From Chloroflexota bacterium (GTDB taxonomy: Bacteria > Chloroflexota > Chloroflexia > Chloroflexales > Roseiflexaceae): 64,000 bases of DNA. Positions 1 through 8,496 of the stretch are shown piece after piece (the stretch's first letter is position 1; each line of letters opens with the position of its first letter). Location of the stretch: assembly GCA_013388755.1 (NCBI GenBank), contig JACAEQ010000108.1, positions 26,860 to 90,859 on the forward strand, given 5' to 3'. Below the pieces are notes generated by a model, which saw nothing but the letters and a program-made list of their open reading frames with translations, had not been told where the DNA came from and ran no database searches. The translations under genes were made by a program, and so were the position numbers.

Positions 1-772
1 CATCAAGTACCCGTGGCAGGAGCGTGATATCGCCAACGGTGTTAAGGAACGCCTCCGGTCGCCCCAGCACCCAATGAACGGCCAGGTCAATATCCGCCTG
101 ATCCTCAAGCGGCGCATACCAGGTGGCATAGACACGATCGCGTTCACCCCATGGCGCCTGCGTGATCGACTTGATGGTCTGCAACGCCACGCCACGCTCG
201 CGGCAGACCGTCGCCAGCGCTTCGAAATCAGCGGCATACTGCGGGTTGTGCATCAGCACATAACTGTACGGCAACAATACCGAGTCGAACGGGAAGCGTT
301 CAAGGGCGCGCCGGTGCTGGGCCGCAACCGTGACGCCATGGCCTGTGACACCGATGAAGCGCACCAGCCCTTGCTCGCGCGCCTCGACCGCCGCTTCGAG
401 CGCACCGCCAGGCGCGAGCGCCTGTTCCCATTCGTGCGGATCCACCAGGTTGTGCAGCTGGATCAGATCCACCGAGTCGACGCGCAGGCGCTCGAGTGAA
501 CGCCGGATTTCATCGCGCGCCTGCTGGTAGGTGCGTTCCCCTGTCTTGGTGGCGAGAAAGAAACGCGAGCGATGTTCGGCCATCCATGGGCCGATGCGTA
601 ACTCGCTGTCACCATAGCTGGCAGCGGTGTCAATGTGATTGATGCCGTACTGCAGGAGTAGTTCGAGGGTGCGGTCAGCTTCTTCCTGCGTGACACGGCT
701 GAGCGCCGCGGCGCCGAAGATGGCGCGAGTACTGTTGTGGCCGGTGCGACCAAAGGGGGCAGTGGCAATCAT
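1..772 (-). CDS. Aldo/keto reductase, partial (C-terminus beyond the window)
   Basis: Reading leftward from ATG at 772 the frame stays open to base 1, giving about 257 residues of an NAD(P)H-dependent aldo/keto reductase. The family's catalytic tetrad is visible: Asp and Tyr in [13 protein letters not shown], Lys in [10 protein letters not shown], and His in DLIQLHNL. These proteins are cytosolic (beta/alpha)8-barrel oxidoreductases for aldehydes, ketones or sugars; the substrate cannot be told from this sequence. The start follows GAAGGAGCC (about 7 nt upstream). The family is usually 280-330 residues, so only the last part is missing. Confidence is high for the family and low for a specific reaction. 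Confidence 0.88.
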   Translation of the reverse strand, partial: MIATAPFGRTGHNSTRAIFGAAALSRVTQEEADRTLELLLQYGINHIDTAASYGDSELRIGPWMAEHRSRFFLATKTGERTYQQARDEIRRSLERLRVDSVDLIQLHNLVDPHEWEQALAPGGALEAAVEAREQGLVRFIGVTGHGVTVAAQHRRALERFPFDSVLLPYSYVLMHNPQYAADFEALATVCRERGVALQTIKSITQAPWGERDRVYATWYAPLEDQADIDLAVHWVLGRPEAFLNTVGDITLLPRVLD

Positions 773-830
773 GGCGAGGCTCCTTCTGTGGTCAGGCTGT
801 GCGATCACAGTACCACAACCGGGGCGCTTG

Positions 831-2018
831 TCAAGATTGCGGTGCGCCGCACCTGGCGCAATACCTCGCGCCCGGACGCGCCGGGTGGCCACATTCCGAG
901 CAGAACGTTCGCGGCGGCGCCAGAAGGATCGTCGGGCCCACGGCGACCCGGCGCAACGGGATGATGTCGCGTGACTGGCGGCGTGCCACGGCTCCCGCAG
1001 CGACACCAATCGCCGCCAGCGCCGCTGCGATTACCAGCCATGGTTCGACCAGCGGCACCGTTGCAGCAGCGAGCGTGATCTGTATGTCACGCGGGCGATT
1101 GTCGCCAGCGGCGCGCGGGCTGTGATACGTGATTGCCGTCTCTGCGCGGATGGATGGCACAACCCTGCGCGCTGCCGGTTCGAGCACATCACTGTCGCCG
1201 GCACCAAGGAATGCGCCGCCACTGCCTTCGGCCAGCGAGCGCAACGCATCTATTCCCCGTCCGCCAGGAGATGCGGCGACACCGAGGGCATAAATCGGCG
1301 TTCCGGCGCGCGCCGCCGCATCGGCAACACCAGCGAGTGAAGACCGGCTGCCGAATCGATCCGGGCAGACTGCGTCATCACGGCAGTCACGCCCATCGGC
1401 AATCAACATCAGCGCGCGCCGTCCAGGCGTATCACGCAGCAGTGTAACCCCGGCGGCAACCGCGTCGTACAGGGCCGTACCCCCTTCGGGGCGCAGGCGA
1501 CGCAACACCGGCACGATCGAAGCCGGGTCGTCACTCAACGGCTGCATGAGAACAGGGCGGGCGCCGAACGCAATCAGCGCCGCGCGGTCGCCAGGGTGCA
1601 GGCTCGACAGAAATGTCGTTGCCGCTGCCACCGCCGCTGCCCGCCGCCCCGGATCGGCCATGCTGGCTGAACTGTCGATCACCAGAACCACGGTCAGCGG
1701 GCCAGATCCGTGCGCCAGATCAACGACTTGAACGAGCCGGCCATCCTCACGAACCTGCAGGGTCTCCAGGCTGGCTTGAGCAAGCGCATCACCCGTCGCA
1801 TACACCGTGACCTGTGGGGCGCGGGTGGTGTCAACCTGTGTGATCTGCCCTAGCGGCGCGGCGGCATGCACCGGCGCGGCACCGATCAGCAGCAAAAGCA
1901 CAATCAGAGCAACGTGCAACAATCTTGCACCGCGGTGGTGGGCGCGGCGCGCAGGAATGGCGGCGCCGCCACGGATCATGGTTGCTGCGCGCCGCCGGAG
2001 CAACAGCGCACGGTTCAT
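831..2018 (-). CDS. Membrane-anchored von Willebrand A protein with C-terminal zinc ribbon
   Basis: This 395-residue protein has an N-terminal hydrophobic segment (about residues 33-52, ending in an AHA-like signal cleavage site). A VWA domain starts near residue 108 and carries the metal-binding MIDAS motif DSSAS (115-119), with the later Thr in GGTAL and Asp in ADGRD. A second hydrophobic helix lies near residues 325-345. The C-terminal tail is a four-Cys zinc ribbon (FCSECGHP...YCARCG). The start at 2018 is chosen for the GAGGAGGA ribosome-binding site; the open frame continues upstream but without one. VWA domains bind protein partners in a Mg-dependent way; the partner is unknown. The pairing of an outside VWA domain with a probably cytoplasmic zinc ribbon suggests a membrane scaffold or sensor, which is inference. 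Confidence 0.85.
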   Translation of the reverse strand: MNRALLLRRRAATMIRGGAAIPARRAHHRGARLLHVALIVLLLLIGAAPVHAAAPLGQITQVDTTRAPQVTVYATGDALAQASLETLQVREDGRLVQVVDLAHGSGPLTVVLVIDSSASMADPGRRAAAVAAATTFLSSLHPGDRAALIAFGARPVLMQPLSDDPASIVPVLRRLRPEGGTALYDAVAAGVTLLRDTPGRRALMLIADGRDCRDDAVCPDRFGSRSSLAGVADAAARAGTPIYALGVAASPGGRGIDALRSLAEGSGGAFLGAGDSDVLEPAARRVVPSIRAETAITYHSPRAAGDNRPRDIQITLAAATVPLVEPWLVIAAALAAIGVAAGAVARRQSRDIIPLRRVAVGPTILLAPPRTFCSECGHPARPGARYCARCGAPQS

Positions 2019-2094
2019 TGCCGTCTTCCTCCTCAAGCATGGATGGTCATCTGCTGAGAAAGACGGCGCGTACCGCACGATGGTTCCCATACCG

Positions 2095-4104
2095 TCAGGG
2101 CTGAAGCACGGCAACCTCGAAGTGCATCCCGTCCAGTCGTGAGAAATGCCCGCCCCAGTAGAAACCGAAGTTGCCGGCAATGGCCGCCAGTTCGCGCACC
2201 GAGCCGCGCTGGCCAACCAGGGCTGGAGTGGCATTCAGCCCGTTCAGATTGCTTGCCGGATCAAAGTTGATATCGAATGCCGTACCAAACGCATGGTTAC
2301 TCAGGCTGTCGGCAGTCGTATCCTTGTGACCACGGATAAAACGCGGGTTGTACGCGCCATTCCAGATAATGACCCGGTCAAGCACACCTGCCTCCTCCCA
2401 GGCCTTCCACAGGCGCAAGAGCTGATTCACCGCCAGCCGATGCCAGCGGATGGCGCCATTCGCCGGCGCGCCGCGAATGCCACGACCAATCAACTGCGGA
2501 ATCTGGACCGTGACGATCTGTTCCTGCTCCCAGGAGCCCAGAATCTTGATGCCGTCCTTATCGCGGCTGGCATCCGGCACAAACTCGTAGGCACCGAACA
2601 TTGCCTGGCGTTGCGCGGCACTCACCAGCGGCTTGAGCGTTGCCGGCGGCGGCGGCCAGGCCGCGCTCTGCCTGTCGCCGGGTGGCATGGGAAAACCTCC
2701 GGCCGGTACGGTGACACTCCTGGTCACCGGCGACTCGATGACCGGCGGTGGCGTGGCTGGCTTCGGGGTCCACTGAGCGACCGGGGGTGGCAGGGCGAGC
2801 TGGCTCTGGCGCTTCACCGGCCCACCCGGCATCTGATAGAGCGTGTCGAGGGCAAACACCTGGATCGTAAGGGTGATCCCCTCGTATACTTTCTGAACTG
2901 CGGCGGACAGTGGTGCCCCGATCCTGGCGGCAGCCGCCGCCTGCTGAAATGGCGACGCGGCATTATAGGCGGAACCGCACGGTTTATACGTTTCGATCCA
3001 GAGTTGCTCACGCAGCGGCCCTTCCGGTGTTGTGCTCAACAGGCGCACATCGCTCCAGTCAGTCTTTGTTTCGGGATTCGCGACCGGCGTATACAGCGTA
3101 TCGCCACAAAAGACCTGTAATGAGTACTGGCTACCGGCCACCGTTATCCGGTAACTGCCGCTGAGCGGTGCTCCGAGACGCTGTTCAGCCGCCAGCCGAT
3201 GGAACGACCAGCCGGGATGAAACTGGATGTTGCCGGTGGTTGGCTTACTCCCACTGATTCCGGCAGCATAGCTCGACTTCAGTAACTCAAACTCGACAGT
3301 GCCTGGCGCGGGGAAGTTACCCGAAATCAGCGTGCTGAGCGTCTGCACCTCGGACCACTTCTCACCCTCGTTGAATGCGGTATCACGAGCAAAATGCTGG
3401 TAGTTATACTGCCGACCGTTCACCATCAGCCACGCAGAACGTGGCGAGCTTGCCGCAAGTGGTGCGCCGAAACCATGCCTGGCAGCATGCAGGTGAAACG
3501 CCGCGCCAATGTTGAACCCGCCGCCGCGCAACGCCGCTTCATTCTGGAGAAAGGTCCAGAGCGCCTGTTGCTTTTGCGGTGTGTCGTCAACAGAGAGCAA
3601 CGCAGCCGGCGGCCCGAGCACCATCGGTGTCGGTGGTGCAGCTTCTTCTGGCAGGGTGAACGGTGTGAGCGCACCGTATGCCGCGCCACGCCGCGGCGGT
3701 GACCAGCGGAGCAATGCTGCATCGGCCAGCAGACCATGGCGCTGTTGCACAGCAAGCGTCAGACGGCGGAGCGCGACCGTCTGCATGTGGGACAGTTCGC
3801 TTCCAGGTGCGCCTTCAACCGTGATCCCGATACTGATACGATCAATGTTGCGCAATCGCCCGAGTTTTGCCAGGCCGCTGTGGCGCGCCGCGCGCGTTTC
3901 GTCAACCAGCTGCGTGATTGTTCCATCGGCAGCAACATGGTAATGTGGAGCACGGGTATTCGCGGGCGCGGTATAACGCGCAATTGCATGCCCGGCTGGC
4001 GCCGGGTCGCGGTGAAAGACAAGCACCGCAATCGCCGCGCCGCGCCGCGTCTCGCTGGCGGAACGTGGCGCCGGTTGCTGGTGTATCACCAGTCGCTCGC
4101 TCAT
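2095..4104 (-). CDS. Peptidoglycan-active protein: amidase_2-like N-terminus, three repeats, VanY/M15 peptidase C-terminus
   Basis: The 669-residue protein has three parts. Residues about 1-150 resemble an N-acetylmuramoyl-L-alanine amidase (PGRP/amidase_2) fold, with APHYHVAADGTITQLV and SIGITVEG. The middle holds three repeats built on GAPL...Y...QxFxxDTxY, then a Pro-rich linker. The C-terminus is an M15 (VanY-like) D,D- or L,D-carboxypeptidase or endopeptidase with zinc motifs SNHAFGTAFDINFD and GMHFEV. It has no obvious signal peptide. The start at 4104 follows AAGAGGAG. The amidase part lacks the usual C-terminal GHxD-type zinc ligands, so it may only bind cell wall. The peptidase motifs are intact. 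It is probably cell-wall remodelling; the route out of the cell is not visible. Confidence 0.85.
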   Translation of the reverse strand: MSERLVIHQQPAPRSASETRRGAAIAVLVFHRDPAPAGHAIARYTAPANTRAPHYHVAADGTITQLVDETRAARHSGLAKLGRLRNIDRISIGITVEGAPGSELSHMQTVALRRLTLAVQQRHGLLADAALLRWSPPRRGAAYGALTPFTLPEEAAPPTPMVLGPPAALLSVDDTPQKQQALWTFLQNEAALRGGGFNIGAAFHLHAARHGFGAPLAASSPRSAWLMVNGRQYNYQHFARDTAFNEGEKWSEVQTLSTLISGNFPAPGTVEFELLKSSYAAGISGSKPTTGNIQFHPGWSFHRLAAEQRLGAPLSGSYRITVAGSQYSLQVFCGDTLYTPVANPETKTDWSDVRLLSTTPEGPLREQLWIETYKPCGSAYNAASPFQQAAAAARIGAPLSAAVQKVYEGITLTIQVFALDTLYQMPGGPVKRQSQLALPPPVAQWTPKPATPPPVIESPVTRSVTVPAGGFPMPPGDRQSAAWPPPPATLKPLVSAAQRQAMFGAYEFVPDASRDKDGIKILGSWEQEQIVTVQIPQLIGRGIRGAPANGAIRWHRLAVNQLLRLWKAWEEAGVLDRVIIWNGAYNPRFIRGHKDTTADSLSNHAFGTAFDINFDPASNLNGLNATPALVGQRGSVRELAAIAGNFGFYWGGHFSRLDGMHFEVAVLQP

Positions 4105-4119
4105 GGTCGCTCCTCTTTC

Positions 4120-4310
4120 TGTCACAAACACGACGTACGCGGTGGCGTACCGGCAGGATGGCCTGGCGGGCGGCACGCCCTCCAGGGTCAATCATCCGGC
4201 GGCGGGAAGGCGGTCGCAACGCGGAAAAGAACGCCGTCCCGCCGGCGGACAGGCATTGGATTCTCCCGGCTGGCCGATTGCGCGCGTGACCGCGTCACTC
4301 CTGTCACAAA
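4120..4310 (+). mobile_element. Family A miniature element, full-length copy 1 (173 bp) with 9-bp target duplication
   Basis: The element spans 4129-4301. It is flanked by perfect 9-bp direct repeats TGTCACAAA at 4120-4128 and 4302-4310. It begins CACGACGTACGCGG and ends CGCGTCACTCC. Internal hairpins are GTACGC-GGTG-GCGTAC, an approximately 10-bp stem around CTGGCGGGCG-GCA, a long stem starting CCGGCGGCGGGA, and GTGAC-CGC-GTCAC near the end. It aligns over its whole length with the inverted copy at 49902-50074. It has no coding capacity, so it would depend on a transposase elsewhere. Confidence 0.8.
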
Positions 4311-4400
4311 GGAGCATCAACCGCTCAGGATGTGGGGCCGACGCCCATCGAAGGTTGCAAGGTCAGCGCATTGTAGCATGTTCCTGTGTGGTCCACCGTA

Positions 4401-4409
4401 TGGTATAAT
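4401..4409 (+). promoter_or_regulatory. Extended -10 promoter for the B12 transporter leader
   Basis: TGGTATAAT combines an extended -10 TG with a consensus -10 hexamer (4404-4409). No good -35 is seen at the right distance, as is usual for extended -10 promoters. Transcription would begin near 4416 and include the cobalamin riboswitch. Confidence 0.6.
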
Positions 4410-4443
4410 CTGGCAACCTGACAGGTACATTCACAATGTTGCT

Positions 4444-4572
4444 CTCGAGGCGACCCGTTAGCCCGGATGCTAGGGCGTGAAGGTGGAAGCTGGTGCAAGT
4501 CCAGCGCTGTGCCGCAACTGTAAGCTGCCGCTCATTTCGGCAGCAAGCCAGGACGCCTGCCTCGAATGCGTC
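4444..4572 (+). promoter_or_regulatory. Cobalamin (AdoCbl/B12) riboswitch aptamer
   Basis: The conserved cobalamin-box sequences appear in order: GGAAGCTGGTGCAAGTCC, then GCTGTGCCGCAACTGTAA, a hairpin arm (CTGCCG...CGGCAG), and AGCCAGGACGCCTGCC. This is the Rfam Cobalamin core. It lies directly upstream of a three-gene ABC importer of the BtuFCD type, which supports vitamin B12 as the transported substrate. Repression by B12 would act through the terminator at 4654-4686. The exact 5' boundary is approximate. Confidence 0.93.
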
Positions 4573-4589
4573 GGTGCCCTTCTCGTGAC

Positions 4590-4620
4590 AAGGAGGTGAC
4601 GCATGCAGCCGCCAACCTGA
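4590..4620 (+). other. Strong Shine-Dalgarno followed by a five-codon open frame inside the riboswitch leader
   Basis: AAGGAGGTGA (4590-4599) is a full match to the 16S anti-Shine-Dalgarno. It is followed after 3 nt by ATG (4603) and a five-codon frame, MQPPT, ending TGA at 4618-4620. It sits between the aptamer and the terminator. It may be a translated leader peptide, or the purine-rich stretch may simply be part of the expression-platform pairing. No function is assigned. Confidence 0.4.
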
Positions 4621-4653
4621 TCGTTTACCGGTCTGGACGCCTGCTTTCGCTCA

Positions 4654-4686
4654 CCCGATCCCACGAAGGAGATCGGGCTTTTTTAT
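4654..4686 (+). terminator. Rho-independent terminator of the cobalamin riboswitch
   Basis: CCCGATC (4654-4660) pairs with GATCGGG (4671-4677) and is followed by a run of T (CTTTTTT). Its position between aptamer and btuF fits transcriptional attenuation by B12. Confidence 0.85.
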
Positions 4687-4750
4687 GCCTGGTTCGATGG
4701 ATTGAACCGCCCGCCTGCGATGTCACGTTGTTGCTCTAGTGGGAACCATT

Positions 4751-5803
4751 ATGATACGCCTGAACATATTGCGCCGTGTCGCGCTTGTATTCCTTCTACT
4801 GACCCTGGCTGCCTGCGGCGCGACAACGACCGCGCCGACGACCGTTCCGCAACCGACCAGCACGCCGGCAGCCACGCCGACGACCGTTCCGCAACCGACC
4901 GACACGCCGGCAGCCACGCCGACGACCGTTCCGCAACCGACCAGCACGCCGGCAGCCGCGCCCGTCGTGGTGCTGACCGATAGTGCTGGCCGCGAGGTGG
5001 CGCTGGAGGCGCTGCCACAGACGTTTGTCTCACTCGCGCCAAGCACCACCGAGATCCTGTTTGCCCTCGGGTTGGGCCAGCAGGTTATCGCGATTGACGA
5101 TTTCTCGAATTACCCGGCTGAAGCCGAATCACTGCCCAGGATTGGGGGGACCGACTTCAGCTACAACTATGAACAGATTGCAGTGCTGCAACCCGACCTG
5201 GTTCTGGCAGCCGGAATCACGTCACCCGAGGCAGTGGAGAAGATCGAGTCGCTCGGTATTCCAGTGGCGATCCTTGGAACACCGGAGACAACGCTCGATG
5301 GCGTGTTTGCCGATATCGAACTGGCCGGCGCGTTGACCGGGCGATCGGAGCAGGCGCGTCTGATCACCACCGCCATGCGCGCGCGCCTGGATGAAATCAA
5401 GGCCCGTATTGCACCCGTCACCGAGCGTCCACGCGTGTTCTGGGAGCTCGATGCCACCGATCCAGCAAAACCTTTCACCGTCGGGCCCGGGAACTTTATC
5501 AGCGACCTGCTGAACATAGCCGGTGGCGAGAACATCTTTGCCACGGCCGACTCGCCGTTTCCACAGGTTAGCGCCGAGCAGATCGTCGCTGCCGATCCGC
5601 AGATCATTCTGCTTGCCGATGCGCAATACGGCATTACGGTCGAGTCGGTGCTGGCGCGCCCCGGCTGGGAGACGATCACGGCGATCAAAGAGAAGCGAGT
5701 ATATCCGATCAACGACGATCTCGTCAGCCGGCCCGGTCCGCGCATCATCGAGGGCCTCGAGTCAATCGCCAGGTTGCTGCATCCGGATCTGTTCGGGGGT
5801 TGA
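4751..5803 (+). CDS. btuF: Cobalamin ABC transporter substrate-binding lipoprotein
   Basis: This 350-residue lipoprotein has signal peptide MIRLNILRRVALVFLLLTLA and lipobox LAAC, so it is anchored outside the membrane. After the lipidated Cys comes a flexible Thr/Pro linker made of three 42-bp direct repeats (4835-4960), each encoding a PTTVPQPTSTPAAT-like unit. The rest is a helical-backbone metal/B12 receptor fold (TroA/BtuF class) with VSLAPSTTEILFALGLG and IGGTDFSYNYEQIAVLQPDLVLA. The upstream cobalamin riboswitch and downstream btuC and btuD genes support B12 rather than a siderophore. ATG at 4751 is chosen; an in-frame GTG at 4739 is possible. Confidence 0.9.
   Translation: MIRLNILRRVALVFLLLTLAACGATTTAPTTVPQPTSTPAATPTTVPQPTDTPAATPTTVPQPTSTPAAAPVVVLTDSAGREVALEALPQTFVSLAPSTTEILFALGLGQQVIAIDDFSNYPAEAESLPRIGGTDFSYNYEQIAVLQPDLVLAAGITSPEAVEKIESLGIPVAILGTPETTLDGVFADIELAGALTGRSEQARLITTAMRARLDEIKARIAPVTERPRVFWELDATDPAKPFTVGPGNFISDLLNIAGGENIFATADSPFPQVSAEQIVAADPQIILLADAQYGITVESVLARPGWETITAIKEKRVYPINDDLVSRPGPRIIEGLESIARLLHPDLFGG
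4835..4960 (+). repeat. Three tandem 42-bp repeats inside btuF
   Basis: Three near-perfect copies of a 42-bp unit start at 4835, 4877 and 4919, each beginning CCGACGACCGTTCCGC. They encode the Thr/Pro spacer between the lipid anchor and the binding domain. Copy number is likely to vary between strains. Confidence 0.9.
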
Positions 5804-5943
5804 TAGGTGAACGTATCTCCTCACGATTGGGGAAACGCGGTCCGCCACCCACCCGATACGGAGGTTCGTGGGAAAGCGCCGGTGTGGAAAGGCATTATTC
5901 CCTGGAGAAGCATAAACACTTCCTGTCAAACAAGGAACATGGC

Positions 5944-7020
5944 GTGTGGAACAGTTCCACCCACCAGCGGGACGCGACCGGCGTTGATACGTCGTGGCCA
6001 GCCGCACGCCGGCGCGGCTTGCTCGGCGGCGCATTGTTGGCGACGTTGATCATTGCGCTGTTGAGCATCGGCGTGGGCAGCATCGCCATCCCGCCAGTCA
6101 CGACGCTGAGAATACTCCTGGCGCGTTTGCCGCTGGCGATCACACCAGACTGGCCGGCAGCCTACGAATCGATCTTGATCGACATCCGCCTGCCACGTGT
6201 GGCCCTGGTCGCCTTGAGCGGGGCCGCACTGGCATGTTCCGGTGCCGCATATCAGGGCCTGTTTCGCAACCCGCTGGCCGATCCGTACCTGATCGGCGTG
6301 GCCGCCGGCGCAGGGCTTGGCGTCGTTCTGGTACTGCCGCTGCGACCATTCGTGCCACAACTTGGCACCACGCTCGTTCCGCTGGGCGCATTCAGTGGCG
6401 CACTCACAACTGTGGCGCTGGTCTACATGCTCGGGCGTTCGGCTGGCGGTTCACCCGTCACATCGCTGGTGCTGGCAGGCGTCGCCGTTGGATCCATGGC
6501 TGGCGCGATCATGACCTTCCTCCTGCTACGCAGTGGCGCACAATCAGGGCGCGTCCTGGCGTTCCTGCTGGGCGGCTATGGTGGCGCCGGGTGGGATGCG
6601 GTGCTGGTCACCGCGCCGCTGGTGCTGCTGGGCAGCCTCGCGCTGTATGCGTTCGCCCGACCGCTCAACGTGCTGCTGCTGGATGAGGAGCAGGCGCGAC
6701 AGATCGGCGTCAACGCACCACGGATACGGCGCATGGTGATCATTGCCGCAACACTGACAACGGCGGCGGCGGTGGCATTCAGCGGCCTGATCGGGTTTGT
6801 CGGCTTGATCGTGCCACATGTCGCCCGCCTCATTGGCGGAGCGGACCATCGCCGCCTGATACCACTCGCGACCGTTGGCGGGGCAGGTTTCTTAATGCTG
6901 GCCGATCTTATCGCACGCACGGCGATCACGCCGCAGGAGCTTCCGCTTGGTGTTGTCACCGCACTGGCGGGCGCGCCCTACTTTCTCTACCTGTTGCGCC
7001 GCGCGAGCAACCAGTCGTGA
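5944..7020 (+). CDS. btuC: Cobalamin ABC transporter permease (FecCD/BtuC family)
   Basis: This 358-residue integral membrane protein of the BtuC/FecCD family has about ten predicted hydrophobic helices. Family segments seen are LPRVALVALSGAALACSGAAYQ, FRNPLADPYLIGVAAGAGLG, and FSGLIGFVGLIVPHVARL followed by GADHRRLIP. It forms the B12 channel with the BtuD ATPase. The start chosen is GTG at 5944, with AAGGA 8-9 nt upstream. The frame is open back to 5800, where a TTG overlaps the btuF stop, so a longer N-terminus cannot be excluded, but the extra residues look non-conserved. It is the second gene of the riboswitch operon. Confidence 0.88.
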   Translation: MWNSSTHQRDATGVDTSWPAARRRGLLGGALLATLIIALLSIGVGSIAIPPVTTLRILLARLPLAITPDWPAAYESILIDIRLPRVALVALSGAALACSGAAYQGLFRNPLADPYLIGVAAGAGLGVVLVLPLRPFVPQLGTTLVPLGAFSGALTTVALVYMLGRSAGGSPVTSLVLAGVAVGSMAGAIMTFLLLRSGAQSGRVLAFLLGGYGGAGWDAVLVTAPLVLLGSLALYAFARPLNVLLLDEEQARQIGVNAPRIRRMVIIAATLTTAAAVAFSGLIGFVGLIVPHVARLIGGADHRRLIPLATVGGAGFLMLADLIARTAITPQELPLGVVTALAGAPYFLYLLRRASNQS

Positions 7021-7101
7021 CATCAGCCGGCAGATGACAACAGCACAGGGATCGTGCGCTATCGGCTATCGGTGTTTCACATCAGCCGGAGCCGTGCAGG
7101 T

Positions 7102-7914
7102 ATGATGGAGCTGGTGGTTGATTCGATTGTAGCAGGTTACCCGGGGCGCGATGTCTTGCGTCACGTGAGCCTGCGCGCGCGCGCCGGCGAACTCCTCGCG
7201 CTGATCGGGCCGAATGGTGCAGGGAAGACCACCCTGCTCCGCACCATCGGCGGCACGATCCGGCCACGCACCGGAAGCGTGCGCCTTGACGGGCGCGATC
7301 TGCTGCGTCTCAGCCCGCGCGAACGCGCCCGGCTCGTAGCGACAGCGCCACAGGGCGCAACCTTTCCCGCCGGATTCAATGTGGCGGAGACCGTCATGCT
7401 CGGGCGCCATCCGCATCTGCCGCTCTTCGGCGGCGAGCGTCGCCGCGATTTCGAAGCGGCGCGCACCGCGATGGTGCGCACCGGCGTCTGGTTCCTGGCC
7501 GGCAGACGGGTCGAGTCGCTCTCCGGCGGCGAACAGCAACGCGTCTTGATCGCGCGGGCGCTGGCGCAGGAACCGCGTGTTCTATTGCTCGACGAGGCCA
7601 CGGCGCACCTCGATCTGCGTTACCAGGCCCAGGTGCTGCGCCTGGTGCGCGCGCTGGCGCGCGACGGCCTGGTCACGATTGCGACGCTGCACGACCTGAA
7701 CCTCGCAGCCCTCTATGCCGACCGGCTGGCGCTCCTGGACGACGGCGAGATCACTGCATACGGCACACCTGCAGACGTCCTGCAGCCGGAACTCCTGAGC
7801 CGGGTCTACGGAGTGCACCTGTCCGTCACACGGCATCCTTCCCGCCACACACCGCTGGTCACCCTGGCTGATGACGAAGCACAGGCACCTGATCCAGCGA
7901 CCTGCGGCGCCTGA
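7102..7914 (+). CDS. btuD: Cobalamin ABC transporter ATP-binding protein
   Basis: This 270-residue cytosolic ATPase energises the importer. It has Walker A GPNGAGKTT, Q-loop TAPQGATF, signature LSGGEQQR, Walker B VLLLDEATAHLD and switch His in ATLHDLN. It follows btuC by about 80 nt and belongs to the riboswitch-controlled operon. The start MMELVV is taken from the family's usual N-terminus; the ribosome-binding site is weak, and an upstream start at 7054 would add 16 unconserved residues. A FepC-type iron-chelate ATPase would look the same, so the B12 call rests on the riboswitch. Confidence 0.88.
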   Translation: MMELVVDSIVAGYPGRDVLRHVSLRARAGELLALIGPNGAGKTTLLRTIGGTIRPRTGSVRLDGRDLLRLSPRERARLVATAPQGATFPAGFNVAETVMLGRHPHLPLFGGERRRDFEAARTAMVRTGVWFLAGRRVESLSGGEQQRVLIARALAQEPRVLLLDEATAHLDLRYQAQVLRLVRALARDGLVTIATLHDLNLAALYADRLALLDDGEITAYGTPADVLQPELLSRVYGVHLSVTRHPSRHTPLVTLADDEAQAPDPATCGA

Positions 7915-7945
7915 CTCGCATGCCGCACCCATCTGGCATGCGGCA

Positions 7946-8473
7946 TCAACCCCCACCGGGCATGGCTCCCCATGCCCGCCGTTGTGCACCGCTGTGGCGC
8001 GCATTCACCCCCGCCGCCCACACATCGCCCCATTCCGCCTCCTGATCCAGCGGCGATTGCCACAATTCGGTAACATCGCTGGCGCGCAACAACTGGCCAA
8101 AGGTCGTCGGGATGAACGTCACACGGCGCAGATGCCGGCTCGGTACCGCAAGCGGCAACTGAAGCAATGGGCCGAGTGTAAAGCGGTAGTAGCGCTCACC
8201 GGCGCGCGGATGATGCGGCTGATCGGGTAGCAGTTCGCGGCGCAGCATGATCTGCACCGCGCGCACCGCCGCCAGGTAGCGCACTGCCCAGCGCTCGGCA
8301 CCATACGCCGCCGTCTGGTAGAACGCCAGGTAGTCGGCGATCAGGGTCGCTGGCGCATGCGCCACTGGCACTCGATACCATCCTTCGACGCGAACTCGTT
8401 CCAGATCTGCCGGCCGTGGTACCACACACACCATGACCGGCGCGCCCCACGGGATGTCGTCAAGCCTGTGCAT
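7946..8473 (-). CDS. Conserved hypothetical protein downstream of uvsE
   Basis: This 175-residue soluble protein has no recognised domain. It contains PWGAPVMVCVVP, EGWYRVPVAHAP, AERWAVRYLAAV, RRELLPDQ and PSRHLRRVTFIPTT, a Trp/Arg-rich pattern I recall as a conserved family of unknown function in Chloroflexota and relatives. ATG at 8473 has GAGAAGGA about 7 nt upstream. A GTG at 8500 would overlap the uvsE stop by 4 nt, and either way it is probably translated with uvsE. The basic, aromatic-rich make-up hints at nucleic acid binding, but that is only inference. Confidence 0.75.
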   Translation of the reverse strand: MHRLDDIPWGAPVMVCVVPRPADLERVRVEGWYRVPVAHAPATLIADYLAFYQTAAYGAERWAVRYLAAVRAVQIMLRRELLPDQPHHPRAGERYYRFTLGPLLQLPLAVPSRHLRRVTFIPTTFGQLLRASDVTELWQSPLDQEAEWGDVWAAGVNARHSGAQRRAWGAMPGGG

Positions 8474-8496
8474 GGGCCCATCCTTCTCGCGGCGCG

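Noticed and set aside
5807..6049. Second riboswitch between btuF and btuC
   Set aside because: A few purine-rich blocks recall a cobalamin box, but the ordered core motifs are not there.
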